Shown: positions 18,984 through 29,477 of the stretch, piece after piece
How the letters are laid out: each line of letters starts with the position of its first letter
Position numbering within the stretch: the first letter of the stretch is position 1
DNA from: Chromera velia
Lineage: Eukaryota > Sar > Chromeraceae
Length of the DNA: 30,000 bases
Direction: 5' to 3'
NCBI GenBank assembly: GCA_018398765.1
Contig: JAHBMJ010000985.1
Location: 1-30,000 of the forward strand
Program-made: the position numbers and the translations under genes
Notes under the pieces: model-generated
The model's input: the letters and a program-made list of their open reading frames with translations, nothing else
The model's database searches: none
Told to the model about the DNA's origin: nothing

Positions 18984-20095
18984 ATGGACACGGACCGTCA
19001 TGGTGTCCCTTTGCAAGGGCTCTCGGATGAGCAGATGAGTGAAGGGGAAGGGGGTGAAGGGGAGGTCCCACAAGAGGAGAATAGACAAGGCCCGAGAAGT
19101 GGGGAGAGTGGAAGGAAAAAAGGAACAAAAGGGAGATTATACGAGCATGGCAGACAGCGATACTTTTGTAAAGAGTGCGAAGGCAAAGAGATTTGTGAGC
19201 ATGGGAGCAACCGTTACGTATGCAAAGAATGTGGGGGGAAGAGCCTCTGCGAGCACGGTAAGAACAAGTCTACCTGCCGCGATTGCGGTGGCAGAGGCTT
19301 ATGCGAACACCGTCGACCATGCTATTGGTGCAAGGATTGCGGAGGGAAGGGAATCTACGATCATGGTCGGCAGAAACGGACGTGCAAAAAGTGTGGAGGG
19401 AAGGGAATTTGCGATCATGGTCGGCAGAAACGGACGTGCAAGGAGTGCAGAGGGATTAGCATCTACCAGCACGGGAAGTTGTGCTACTATTGCGCGCCTT
19501 GTGGAGGCAAAGGTATTTGTGTGCATGGACGAAGGGTTGGCAATTGCCAGGAGTGTGGAGGGAAGAGGATTTGCATACATGGATACAGAGTGAATGAATG
19601 CGGGGAGTGCAAAAGGGGGAAGAAGAGATGCGTAAATGGACCAGGTAGGTAATCTTGTTTAGATGCATGATACCATTGGCTGCATTCAGCATGTGCGTCT
19701 GGTACACTTAATTTGTCCCTTCTTGGCCTGTTGTGGATGCATACATTCACGCATAAGTAGATAACGAACACCATATGTCAGTCTGTCGATTTTTTGCCTG
19801 TATCATCACTGTCAGTCTGTTAGTCTGTCTTCACTCAGCAGTATGCAAGGTAAGAAGGCTCAATTTTTACCTGTGTATATGTATATATATACGTATGTGA
19901 GTGTGTTCATACTTTGCTGCAGCATTCATTTTATTGCTGTGCAAAGGAATGTGTCTTCACTCTCCGTTGTATCGTTGCTGTTCTCTAAGTTTTCAGAACA
20001 CACAGAAAAGAGAGAGGAGCACAGCGTGCACGCACAGACAGACAGACACACACACACATACACACACACACACATACATACACATACACATATAC

Positions 20096-20144
<49 letters not shown>

Positions 20145-20598
20145 TACATACACACACACACATACACACACACACATACACACACGCATCCACACAAAGA
20201 GAGAAATAGGGAGAGGGGGGGCGAAAAGCCCATAAACTCATTCTCATACTCACAAGGCACATACGCACACTTATATAAAAGCCTATATATGTGCATATGA
20301 AATGACGGTATGAATCATGAGAATTCAACCTGCATGACTGATGGGTGGGTGTATCTCGCAGGTTGAGGAATTCTACTTTGCGTTCCCCTTGAGGGCAGTC
20401 ACTCCCTCTCCTCCTCTTTTTCTTCTTCATCAGCTTCCGCCTGTGCTTCATCATCATCTGTCTGTACTGCTGCCTCTGCCTCCTCTTCGTTTCAGGGCGC
20501 TGTGGGAATGCGTAGCAGCCGTGGCCGTGGACATAGGAGGGGGGCTCTTCAGGGTGGGTGTGGCGGGTCTTGGGGTGGAGAAGGTCTGGAAGATGTGA
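18984..20598 (+). CDS. Nine-repeat Cys/His (CxHx6Cx2C) protein, 255 aa, two exons
   Basis: Exon 1 is 18984-19648 and exon 2 is 20496-20598 (TGA). The junction AG|GTAATC ... TTTCAG|G keeps the frame, and the total is 768 nt, an exact multiple of three. After an acidic/Gly/Arg N-terminus (residues 1-50) come nine tandem 18-residue units of the form C-x-H-x6-C-x2-C-x-G-K, for example CEHGSNRYVCKECGGKSL. In units 1, 5 and 7 the first Cys is Tyr. Each unit could bind one zinc ion in a short knuckle, so nucleic-acid or protein binding is plausible but inferred. The C-terminal exon is hydrophobic with Gly/Val (VAVDIGGGLFRVGVAGLGV). ATG at 18984 follows a CTGTTTGCAG-like acceptor, so an upstream exon or a start within an open frame back to 18876 is possible. 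Confidence 0.65.
20046..20190. repeat. CA-rich microsatellite within an intron
   Basis: A (CA)n tract with ATAC interruptions lies inside the proposed intron (19649-20495) of the Cys/His-repeat gene. Confidence 0.9.
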
Positions 20599-20746
20599 GT
20601 CACAGAGAGGGTGGTCTAGGAAAAAAGGAACACGGAGAGGTCAAAGGTTGGTTCCAGATGCTTCTAGCAAAACATGTTCCACCTTTTTGACCACAACAAT
20701 TCTACGATCACATGCAGGATGGTCTCGATCATTACGCTGCCTCAAG

Positions 20747-20749
<3 letters not shown>

Positions 20750-20799
<50 letters not shown>

Positions 20800-20805
20800 C
20801 TTTCT
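20750..20805. repeat. CT microsatellite
   Basis: A (CT)n tract with TTTC interruptions lies between the Cys/His-repeat gene and the dioxygenase gene. Confidence 0.9.
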
Positions 20806-21015
20806 GTGCGCACGTTTGTGCTTGCATGTCTATGTGCGGTGGCGTGGGTATGTAGAACGAGTTAAACTTTGAGTCTCCCTTTGATGTTTGGTCTTCTGTT
20901 TTTTTCTGGCTCGGATCAGCCTTCTCTTCTCCTAGTTCTTCTCTCTGCTTTTTCCTTTTCTATTCATTCCTTTGGTCCCTGCATGTAATCCACTAACCCG
21001 TTAATTCGACCGCCG

Positions 21016-22736
21016 ATGGATGATGCACCTGCAGACGAAACCGTCGACCTAGGTTCACTCTTTCGGGATCTGGAGGATGGCTTGAAGCTTTTCCATCGCT
21101 TCAAGCTGCCTGCCGCTTGCTGCCCTCCCCAGGTAACTAAGTCATTCATGCGTATAAATGGAGAGAGAAATGAAAGTAGCCAGAATCGTATTTGTTGTCC
21201 AGGGAAGGACCAAAAGACATGTCATGATCCACTTAGGTGGTGCTTTAAGTTAACTTCGTGTTAAACTAATTTGAATTCATATCTGATGTGTATGTGCAGG
21301 TCCCCATAGAATTACGTAAAGAGCTGTACAAGCTGCTGCTCCACAACTCCGAAAACCCTTCTCCCTTCAATCCCATCATCAATGCGTCAGTTCGCAGTCC
21401 CACTTGTTCCCCTTTCCGTCATCATTTGGCCACTCTGTTTCTTTGGGTGATGGTTTCTTTGCCTCCTTCTTCTGTATTTCTACGTATTTGCACTCCAGCT
21501 TCTTTAGGTTGGTGAATTTGTTTTCCTGCATCTACGCTTTACAGGCATGAGGAGTGTGTTTTGGCTATAGCCATGTATAGAAGAGCTGGTTGCTGCCTAG
21601 GTTGCTGCCTTGACGTGCACGTGCTCACCCTATAAAATTTGAGAGACGGAAATTAAATGAACAAAGTCTTCCGTTCTTGATCCAATTCGTTTTGCTCCTC
21701 CAACTTCTCCAAATTTATATGCTGCCTTATTGCCTACATGTGCTTTTGATGCAGAATGTACGTGAGGAAACTGAAAGAGTGGTCTGGGCATCTAAAGAAT
21801 TGATATATGAAATTAAAACAGATAATTGCGCACTTCAAGTATATTATTTGGACCCTGCATGTCTGTACGTATCTGTATGCTTTCATGCAGGAAGGAGACG
21901 GAAGTTGCAGGGGATGGGAGGGATGAGGACGAGGAGGAACAGGACTGCCAGTGGGAGGATGAGAATGAAAATTCGAGTTAGAAGGATGCAAAGGCGAGTG
22001 GTTGAAGGCTGACGAGGACGGAGACGACTTAGAGGACTTCGATGAGTGTTCGGGTGATATTGTAGAGGATAATCAGCAGGAGGATTTAGAGGATGTGAAG
22101 AAGAGATTTCAGGCTTCCCTTGCTGAAGAGCTCCTCCCTGCAGCGACTGGACGGTTGTGGAATGATGCAAATACCTTCTTTCAGCGGAAGAAAAAGAGCA
22201 ACGAGAAACTCATTCAGCTCTTGGAGCAGATACACGATCGTGCAGAAACGCTTGTGAGAAGTTATCTTCAGAGGGATTGTGGAGATGGGAAGGGAGGGTG
22301 GAAGGCAAAGGGCATGACGGTGCTCTTCTCTGATTGGAGGTATGAGGAACAATTACCCCATGCTGACTTTCGCCCTTCTGTCTTCCGGCTGTGCGACAAA
22401 CGACTGCCCTTCGCATCCCTGTTGATACCCCTGACGGGGATCATGAAACTGCGAGTGTGGCCCGGAAAGCGGGCAACAGGAAAGTATGTGAAAAGGAGCC
22501 GGAAAGACGGGAAGCTTCTAGTTGTGAAGCCGGGAGAGGCGGTTATTTTTAGAGGTGACATAATCCACGGTGGGGAGGCATACAAGTGGATGAACGCTCG
22601 TCTCTTCCTCTTCTTGGGCAACTTTGGAGGGGAGGCGCCGGACGAGTCAAGATTTGTGAAGTTCAAAGGAAACGTACACGAAGAGCAGGGGAAAGAGAAA
22701 AAAGATGAGGGCAAAGTCCAGAAAAGAAAGAAATGA
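21016..22736 (+). CDS. Putative 2-oxoglutarate/Fe(II)-dependent dioxygenase, about 358 aa, one frame break
   Basis: Proposed exons are 21016-21132, 21300-21385, 21755-21781 (27 nt) and 21891-22736. The first intron is canonical (CAG|GTAACT, TGTGCAG|G). The next two use weaker donors GTCAGT and GTCTGG, chosen because they keep the frame (FNPIINA|MYVRKLKEW|KETEV). A one-base frame break follows near 21965-21985, in an acidic stretch. The exons sum to 1076 nt, one short of a multiple of three. The C-terminal domain has the double-stranded beta-helix iron triad. This is HAD in QLPHADF, the distal His in DIIHGGEAY, and the 2-oxoglutarate-binding Arg in MNARLFLFLG. It has a Lys-rich tail. The substrate is unknown. 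The protein could be soluble, since no signal peptide was seen. The break is either a real lesion or a base error. Confidence 0.65.
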
Positions 22737-23345
22737 ACTGTTAAAGTTGTAGGGGAAAAGTCAGAAAGACCCCGTTGATTTATATTCTACTGTACCTTGT
22801 AGATAACTAGGATTTTATGGGATTTTAGCTAGGATTTAACAAAATTTTCTGAGAGTTTAACTAAAAAATTTTTAAAAATGAATTACAGAATTTCAGCTAG
22901 GAATCTAGTGGGGTATTTATTAGGGTAGGACTAAGGACTTTAGATAATTTTGTTTAAAATTCTATGAAATCCCTAATTTTTATGCATATCTAGATAGATG
23001 CATCTAGAGATGCATATATATATATATACATTTTTTCTGGTCCACAAAATTTAATGTATGTGCCTCTAAACCATTCTTAGACTTAGTTACTATTAAAGCT
23101 ATATTGCATGTATGAAATGTTCTGTGTATACGTTTTCTAGTGTGTTTTTAAAACATAACTATACATAAAGATGATCTAATTTTGATTTTATGATTGAAAG
23201 AGAGTGTTGGGGGGCACGGGGCAGAGTCTTCAAAACTGTAGATATGAGGTTAAAAGCTAGGTTAAAAGTGAGATTTGAACTGCATTTAATACATGTATAT
23301 TTCCAAATGTATTTGATAAAAATTCCAAAAAATGTCCGATATTGA
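22737..23345. other. A/T-rich intergenic region between convergent 3' ends
   Basis: I see no gene. It separates the TGA of the plus-strand dioxygenase from the TGA of the minus-strand kinase. It is markedly A/T-rich compared with both, as 3' flanks often are. A TATATATATATA run is at about 23016-23029. No standard AATAAA is placed convincingly for either gene. Confidence 0.6.
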
Positions 23346-25003
23346 TCAGTCAACGCTAGAGTCAACCGCCCTCTGGCCGAGAAATGCGGTGTCCCATTTT
23401 GGTTTGTCCATCTGAACGATGATGTCTTTTCCGTCAGATTCAAAAAGGGCTCGATTCTCGAGTTTCAGAGCTTCGAAGCCGAGCCGGGCGGCTCCAAACG
23501 CAGGTTCTGCTCCACAGTCGCCCTCAACTGTAAGTTCTCCATGTGTCGCTGGCTTCCGAAGACGGTCTTTTGAGGACGCTTCCTCTTCCCTCTTCTTGCT
23601 TGACATCTCTACGACCCCCAAATCCATGGCATGAGCAATGGCTGACTGCCTCAGTCGCCTCCACACTTCATTCTTCCCCCCTCCACCTGACGTGCGTATG
23701 CACAAGGGGAGGGGGGAGAGACCCAGTCTCTTCAAAGTCCGAAATCCTTCTGCCTCTACGGCTGTCAGAGCCGCAAGAGCCTCCATAAGAAGTGCTTTCT
23801 CCCTCTCGCCCTGAGCGATGCCTGGCAGCCCGTGACCGTCTAAGAGAGAAGCCTCAATGAACCCACTCATCTTGTTTGTGTCTGCAAAAGGAAAACGCTC
23901 TCCCTTCACAGATGGGGGTAGAGGGTAGGGCACCTCAGACAGACTCAGGGGGTAGCAAAAGAGGCTCTCCAAGCTCAAAACCTTACCGATTTTCTTGGGG
24001 GAGCATGACGCTGCTGTCTCAGATCGATTCAATGAATCAGATGGAGACGGGGAAGTAGTTACAGAAGGATTTGCAGAGACCTCCAAAGCGTCCCTCTCTC
24101 TGTCTGCCTCTGTCTCAGCGTGCTCAGGGTGGAGGTCGCGGTTGGCCTCTGAGTCCTGAAGAATCTTTTTCGTTGTCTGTGCGAGTGTTTCGTCAGAGAG
24201 ACCGAGCTCACGAAAGAGACGCGCCCCACAGTTACTTGCACCTCCTGCCAGCCACAGAGCCCCCCTTTTGCTTCCACCCTCCTCCTGCTCCTCTCCTTCT
24301 GGAAACGACTTTTCCCCTTCTGGTGCACGGCCCAAGATGGATACAGAGGCAGGTGACGCCGCCCACGAGCCACCCAAATTGGGAAATCTGTGAGAATAGA
24401 CACCCAGAGCAGAGTCTTCCAGGCGGACACGAGAAAGAACCTGCACCCACAGATGCCAAATCCAGGCAGAAAATTTGAATGCATGTGAAGTTTGACAAAA
24501 AGCGACAGCGCAAACGTTGCTCGAGCTCCAATGTACACCCACGACAGGGGGGAATGGGTGAACTAAGCCTGGGTGCAGAACGAAAAAAGAGAGACTGTGA
24601 TTGTGTTGCAGAAGAGAAAAACACGGAGGACACTCTCCTTGTCATACACACCAAGCTTTGGATCCGAAGTCTAGTGTGAGGGGAGACACAAGAGATGGAG
24701 CCATCGAGAGAGGCAAGAGTTCTACTTACTCTAGTCCCTTGTTTATGTGCCTTGCCATGGGCATTTCTCCAGTGCGTCTCTTCGTCTGTTGTGCAAACTC
24801 GTGACGGTGCTAGCCGGCCCTTTTCTGCCTATCTCCAACAAAATACAGACAAATAAATCCGGAATCAGAGAACACGTAGAAAGAAAGAAAGAAAGAAAGA
24901 AAGAAAAGAAAGAAAGAAAGGAAGGAAGGAAGGAAGGAAGAAAGAAAAAAAGAAAGAAACAAAGAAAGAAAGAAAGAAAGAAAGAAAAGAAAATAAAAAG
25001 GAA

Positions 25004-25041
<38 letters not shown>

Positions 25042-25042
25042 G

Positions 25043-25077
<35 letters not shown>

Positions 25078-26720
25078 CAGACAGACAGACAGACAGAAAG
25101 AAAAAAAGAAAAAAAGAAAAGAAAGAAAGAAAGAAAGAAAAGAAAGAAAGAAAGAAAGAAAGGAAGGAAGGAAGGAAGGAACGAAGGAAGGAAGGAAGGA
25201 AGGAAGGAAGGAAGGAAGGAACAAAGGAAGGGAGAAAGAGAAAGAGGGAGAGAGAGAGAGAGAGAGTGTGTGTGTGAAAGGGAGCGAGAGAGAAATAGAA
25301 ATGGTAAGTGAGAAACCGTGGCACTCTGGGAGAGAAAGAAATGAGAGGCAGGGGGTCTGCTTGATGAGAAAGAAAACCGCCGCTTTGTTCTGAGTATGTT
25401 TTCATTCAATCTCCTTCACTCACTCACTCACTCACTCACTCACTCCCTCACTGGCTCGATCAGTCTTTCTCTCTCTCACCTTGATTGCGATTGTCGACCC
25501 CAGAGATACCACAGCGTCTCCCTCAGTGCTCGCCCCTGTTGACAAAAACGCGGCGTTGCTGTCTGTTGTCCCTCCCCCGACTGCAGGAAGAATTGCCTCC
25601 CCCCCTCCCCCCCCTGCTCCCCCAAGGCCAAGAGACGTCACAGCCCTTCCACTCGGAGAGAGCCGGAACAGAAACCTTCCCGGTGGAACAACTCGAGCAG
25701 GAAGGGAAGACTGCAGACGCGCACCCCTTCCCTTCCACCCTCCCTCTGCTTCTCCCACCCTCTCCCCAACCCTTTGAATCCACTCAGGGTACCTCAATTC
25801 CTCGAGGTCATACCCATCCTTCAGGACGTTGTGCCAGTCGGAAAACGAATGCACAAGCCGAGAGGGGGCGCCTCCAGGCATCCCTGTGGCAAGTCTCATG
25901 GCCATGTAATCGCTCTGATGAGCCATCCACTCGTTCTCTTCCAACGGCTTCTGAAAATCCCAGCACAAAAGTTTCGAGAGCGCAGAAGAGGAACTCAAGG
26001 CACTTGACATCGGAGAGGCCCCAACCCGCACTGCCTCTTCTCGAAACTTATCGACGCACACTAATTCTTCCCCCTCTGCTTGCCAATTGTACATTCTGGG
26101 CCTGCCTCTCTCCCCGTCTACCGGCAATCCCGTATTCCTATCGACCAACAAAACCGAAGCACTGGTCCCACTCACACAGCAGGCACTCACACGACTGCGA
26201 ACGGGCGCAGGCACAGACCCCAAAAGCTCCCACATCACTCCCTCCCACTCAAATGGATCAGATGAACCTCCGGAGCTCCACGGCAAGCGTTCTGAGAAAA
26301 CTTCATCAAACTGAACCTCTCCCGTCTCCGTCTCCTTCCTCCTCCTTGCCACCGACACACGAGCCCCCGAGGTTCCAGTCTCCGTCTCCTTCCTCCTCCT
26401 TGCCACCGACACACGAGCCCCCGAGGTTCCAAAATCTGCAGACAGGCAAGGAAACAAAGAGCTGAGCGATCATATGAGTGCAAAGGAATGCGGAATGGGG
26501 TGTCCACTGCCTGACTGTTGATTTGCGACCTACCGAGGCCGCATGAGAACAAATCGCCGTCTCCTTCTGTTTGAAGCTCCGTGCCCGCTTCTCTTCGCGT
26601 CCGTGCGGGTCTTGATGAGACGATTCGCGGGGGTTTAGTCCCAAATGCAGAACAGCGGGTGAAGGATCCAATGCATACGCAAAGCACCAGCCCGCAGCGG
26701 AAGCGCAAGAGCAGTCCCAT
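23346..26720 (-). CDS. Plastid-targeted FGGY-family carbohydrate kinase (plant XK1/D-ribulose kinase type), 745 aa, three exons
   Basis: Exons are 26720-26534, 26435-25480 and 24440-23346. Introns of 98 and 1039 nt are GT-AG, and phases agree (total 2238 nt). Residues 1-31 are a signal peptide (MGLLLRFRCGLVLCVCIGSF) ending CSA|F, followed by an Arg/Ser/Thr-rich transit-like stretch, so import into a complex red-type plastid is expected. FGGY motifs follow in order. They are DFGTSGAR (phosphate loop), SGTSASVLLVDRNTG, HQSDYMAMRL, WHNVLKDGYD, GGTTDSNAAFL, VSLGSTIAIK, GVYSHRF, WLAGGASN, GERFPFAD, TSGGGGKNEVWRRLR and AEPAFGAARLG. These match the plant plastid XK1-like subgroup, reported to act on D-ribulose. 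The protein is longer than the roughly 480-residue plant homologues because of low-complexity inserts. An 18-codon perfect duplication sits on the phosphate loop. Confidence 0.88.
24878..25265. repeat. GAAA/GGAA/GACA microsatellite in kinase intron 2
   Basis: About 390 bp of plus-strand purine repeat (GAAA units, then GGAA blocks and a GACA block) end in (GA)n and a short (TG)n. It makes up a large part of the 1039-nt intron and accounts for all long frames there. In the sense of the gene it is TTTC-rich. Confidence 0.95.
25417..25449. repeat. CACT microsatellite near the kinase intron donor
   Basis: (CACT)n lies about 30 bp inside intron 2 of the kinase gene, close to its 5' splice site at 25479. 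Confidence 0.85.
26324..26431 (-). repeat. Perfect 54-bp tandem duplication in the kinase
   Basis: Copies 26324-26377 and 26378-26431 are identical. The unit is 18 codons, in frame, and encodes GTSGARVSVARRRKETET. It therefore duplicates most of the FGGY phosphate-binding loop at the start of exon 2. Only the first copy keeps the Asp-Phe before GTSGAR. Confidence 0.95.
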
Positions 26721-28385
26721 GGCTCCTGTTTTAGTTGAGAAAAACAAGGCTTCAGCCTAGGAAGAACCTGTTTCGTGAATCCTAAGAGAGGTTCATGGAA
26801 CCGAATACAGGACTGTCGCTCAGGAAGCTTCGGTAATCATTGCATAGACCCGAGTCGGTCCTCGCGAGGAAGCCTGACACTCTGATCTGTGCGACTCCCT
26901 GACTCTGTGACTTCGTGTCATCCACATGCAGTCCGTCTACGAGTGCATGTTGGAGACACATTGGAGACGGAATGCGATGGAGACGGCGGAGACGGCAAAG
27001 GATGCATGCACGCATCGCACCTGATGTGTTTTCCCATGTTTTCCCGGATTTCCCCAATTTGAAAGTAGTGTAATATAGAAAGCACAATGGGTGCGATGCA
27101 CGCGTTGCTCCCAACGCCATGCCACACTGAGCCCCGCTGCCGTTCGCACAGCTAGCAAGCTACCGTTTTGTCGTCGACATCTGCTGAGAGTGAATCAGAA
27201 GAGCGTGTTCGTTCTGTTGAAGAGATTCCAAATGTGATGTTCTGCTAACCGATCGATCTTGCATTGAAGCTCTTCAGAAACCAGACGTGGCATGACCTCT
27301 CTGCTGCATGTCGTTGTCTGCTGAGCAGCTGGGTGACTTCGCACTCTTCTCCCGATCCTTCCCTTTTCTTGGAGAGCACTCCTTGAAATACTTTGTGGCG
27401 GCGAATCATCTGCAGAAGCCAGACCCGTGCGTGAAGTGGGCTCTAACCGGATTTGTGTGGCATTCGGGTCTCGGTACTGTGTTCCTCTCTGCGGAGAGAT
27501 TCGAGCAGAAGGACCACTTCGCAGTGAGTCCAGCCAGGGCCGTTCGGGGAGAGAGGGGCAAGGCAATTTGTAGGTGTGGGGTTGCATGAGTAGATACCTG
27601 AGTGACTGTCTCCATCAGAGTGTGATTGAGTCTGTTCATGAGCCACAGCGGGAGCCGCTTACAGGAAAGGAGTGAGCAAGTGGGAGAGCAAGCGAGTGCG
27701 TGAGTAAGTGAGTAAGCGAGTGGGTGAGCGTGTGCGGGCGACAGGCCGGGTTAGACCCCGGCTTAGTGCTTGAGTGGGACGGGACAAGTGAGATGGCAGA
27801 CGGGCGCGTGTGTGCATCCCTGAATGCGCCAGAGAAGGGTCGAGCGAGTGACGCATTGGATGAAAAGATGCATCTAGTTTCTGAATGAGGAGTGAGTGTG
27901 CCAGCTGCGTGGAGGAAGTGGGAAGGCGACCCGGTGTGGCGGTACTGAGTCAGTCAATGGTATCGTGAGGAGAGTTCGGCAGGGAGGGCATGGGGAGAAA
28001 GGAAAGAGATCGGAGGAAGGGGGAAAGAAGGAATTGAGCAAGCGAGTGAGAGCGGCATTGAGTGACGCGGCAGGGAAAGGAAATGGCAACGGAGGACATG
28101 GATAAGTGTTCATCCAGATGGCATGAGAGGCAGTCAACCATTCTAGAGAATGCAAAACGAGAAGTGAACAGAAAAGAAAAGAAGAGAAGAGAAGTAGGGA
28201 GGAAAGCAATGAACCGACGAATGGAAGCAGGACAGGAAGAAGGAAAGCGGAGAAAAGAACAATTGGAGAGGACAAATCTGCGAAGATAGGAAAAGAAAGA
28301 TGAAAGAAGACAGCTGAATAAGGTAGGGTATTCTGACAGCCTCAGTCCCCCTCCCTCTTCTTCAGGCCCAACTTTGATTGCTTGC
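26721..28385. other. Intergenic region between divergent genes
   Basis: This holds the presumed upstream regions of the kinase (minus) and the small MGGC gene (plus). A 94-codon plus-strand frame at 27308-27589 (LGEHSLKYFVAANHLQ, WALTGFVWHSGLG) and the opposite strand there are both open. A Lys/Arg-rich frame is at 28083-28289. Neither shows a family match or a splice partner with compatible phase. GTGAG-type repeats occupy about 27670-27735. Confidence 0.4.
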
Positions 28386-28471
28386 ATGGGCGGGTGTCGA
28401 ATGGTTTGCGGCAAAGAGAATGTACGTCTGGTTGCATCCAACACGTGTGTGTCTTTTTGCCTCTTTGAATG

Positions 28472-28503
<32 letters not shown>

Positions 28504-29477
28504 ACTGGCTGCCTGCCTGTCTACGGACCTGCGACGTCGCTTGCCTGCTTGCCTGCGTGACCGCTCTGTGTGTCCCGCTTTTGAATCATACAGGCAGGCA
28601 GTGAGGGCTGTTTTTGGACACGCAGTCACGGCTTCTTTCTGGATAGTTGTCCTGCCTGCCTGCCTGCAGGTGGCCTCGACCGTTCACGTCCTCCCACTGG
28701 ATGCCAAAACCGCCGTGCCTGCTTCCGGGTGGGTGGGTGGGTGTTTGAAATAGCACCGTCGGTTCTGCCTGTGGGAAGAATGACGGAGGGGTTGCATGAT
28801 TCTCTCTGGTTAACTATTGGCAGCCTGACGAATTGCGTCTGTTGATTGTCTGCACAATGTTTTTCTTCATTCCCCTTCAAATCACTTCATGCACCACCCC
28901 CTTTCCCTTCCCTCTACCCCCTTCGAGGTTCGTGCATTTCTCCGCATCTCTCCTCTCACTCAATCACCCATCGATTTTGCCCCCTGTCCTCTTCACCACT
29001 CAAATGCCAAAAAGTAGTCTCTACATTGGTCGAAGGAGTGACGCATTCAAACAAAAGAAGAACGAAACGAAAAAAACAACCAACCCGTCATTCCAGCCCA
29101 CTCACCTGCCCACAGAACTACGCATCCTTCATTTGAAGTCCTGCAGTGAATCATCCGTTTCAAAATGATTCACACATCCATGCACACTGCTTCCTCCTGA
29201 GTGGTCTTCCTTCAGGCTGTTGCAGCTCGCCGAGGCCTCCAGCAGCGGTCCCCCCATCACTCTTGCCTTCGTGGATGACTTCGGAGAGACGGTCCTTTTC
29301 CGTCTCACCTCCGTGGCAGAGACGGACCTTCAGACCGTGGCAGAGGCGGCGGGGGGGAACAGAGAGGAATTCAAGTCGGCAAGGCAGGCACGGAGGGAAC
29401 GAAAGTTCCAACAGCAGCAAGAGGATTGGAGGGCAAATTCGGGGGAAAAGAAAAGAACGAGACCCTCAGAGTCCTAG
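28386..29477 (+). CDS. Small protein of unknown function, 118 aa, three exons, MGGC N-terminus
   Basis: Proposed exons are 28386-28421, 28670-28728 and 29216-29477 (TAG). Donors are GTACGT and GTGGGT and acceptors are CCTGCAG|G and CCTTCAG|G. Phases 0 and 2 fit exactly, giving 357 nt. The product starts MGGCRMVCGKEN, then TVHVLPLDAKTAVPASG, then PPITLAFVDDFGETVLFRLT and a charged Gln/Arg/Lys-rich C-terminus (RQARRERKFQQQQEDWR). Gly2 with nearby Cys4 and Cys8 is compatible with N-myristoylation plus palmitoylation, which would anchor it to a membrane, but this is inferred. The upstream exon could extend in frame to an acceptor at 28365, so the true start may lie further upstream. No family was recognised. 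Confidence 0.5.
28470..28520. repeat. CCTG microsatellite in an intron
   Basis: (CCTG)n and related CTGC units lie inside the first intron (28422-28669) of the small MGGC gene. The same motif occurs again just before its second exon and forms that acceptor's pyrimidine tract. Confidence 0.85.

Noticed and set aside
19843..20457. Several frames of 90-150 codons over the CA tract
   Set aside because: These are microsatellite translations with His/Thr or Cys/Val alternation, inside a proposed intron.
24743..25409. Long frames of 176-220 codons on both strands
   Set aside because: They are translations of the GAAA/GGAA microsatellite within kinase intron 2.
27308..27589. 94-codon plus-strand frame that looks partly protein-like
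   Set aside because: The opposite strand is also open, there is no family motif, and no exon joins it in phase. It is kept only as a note in the intergenic entry.
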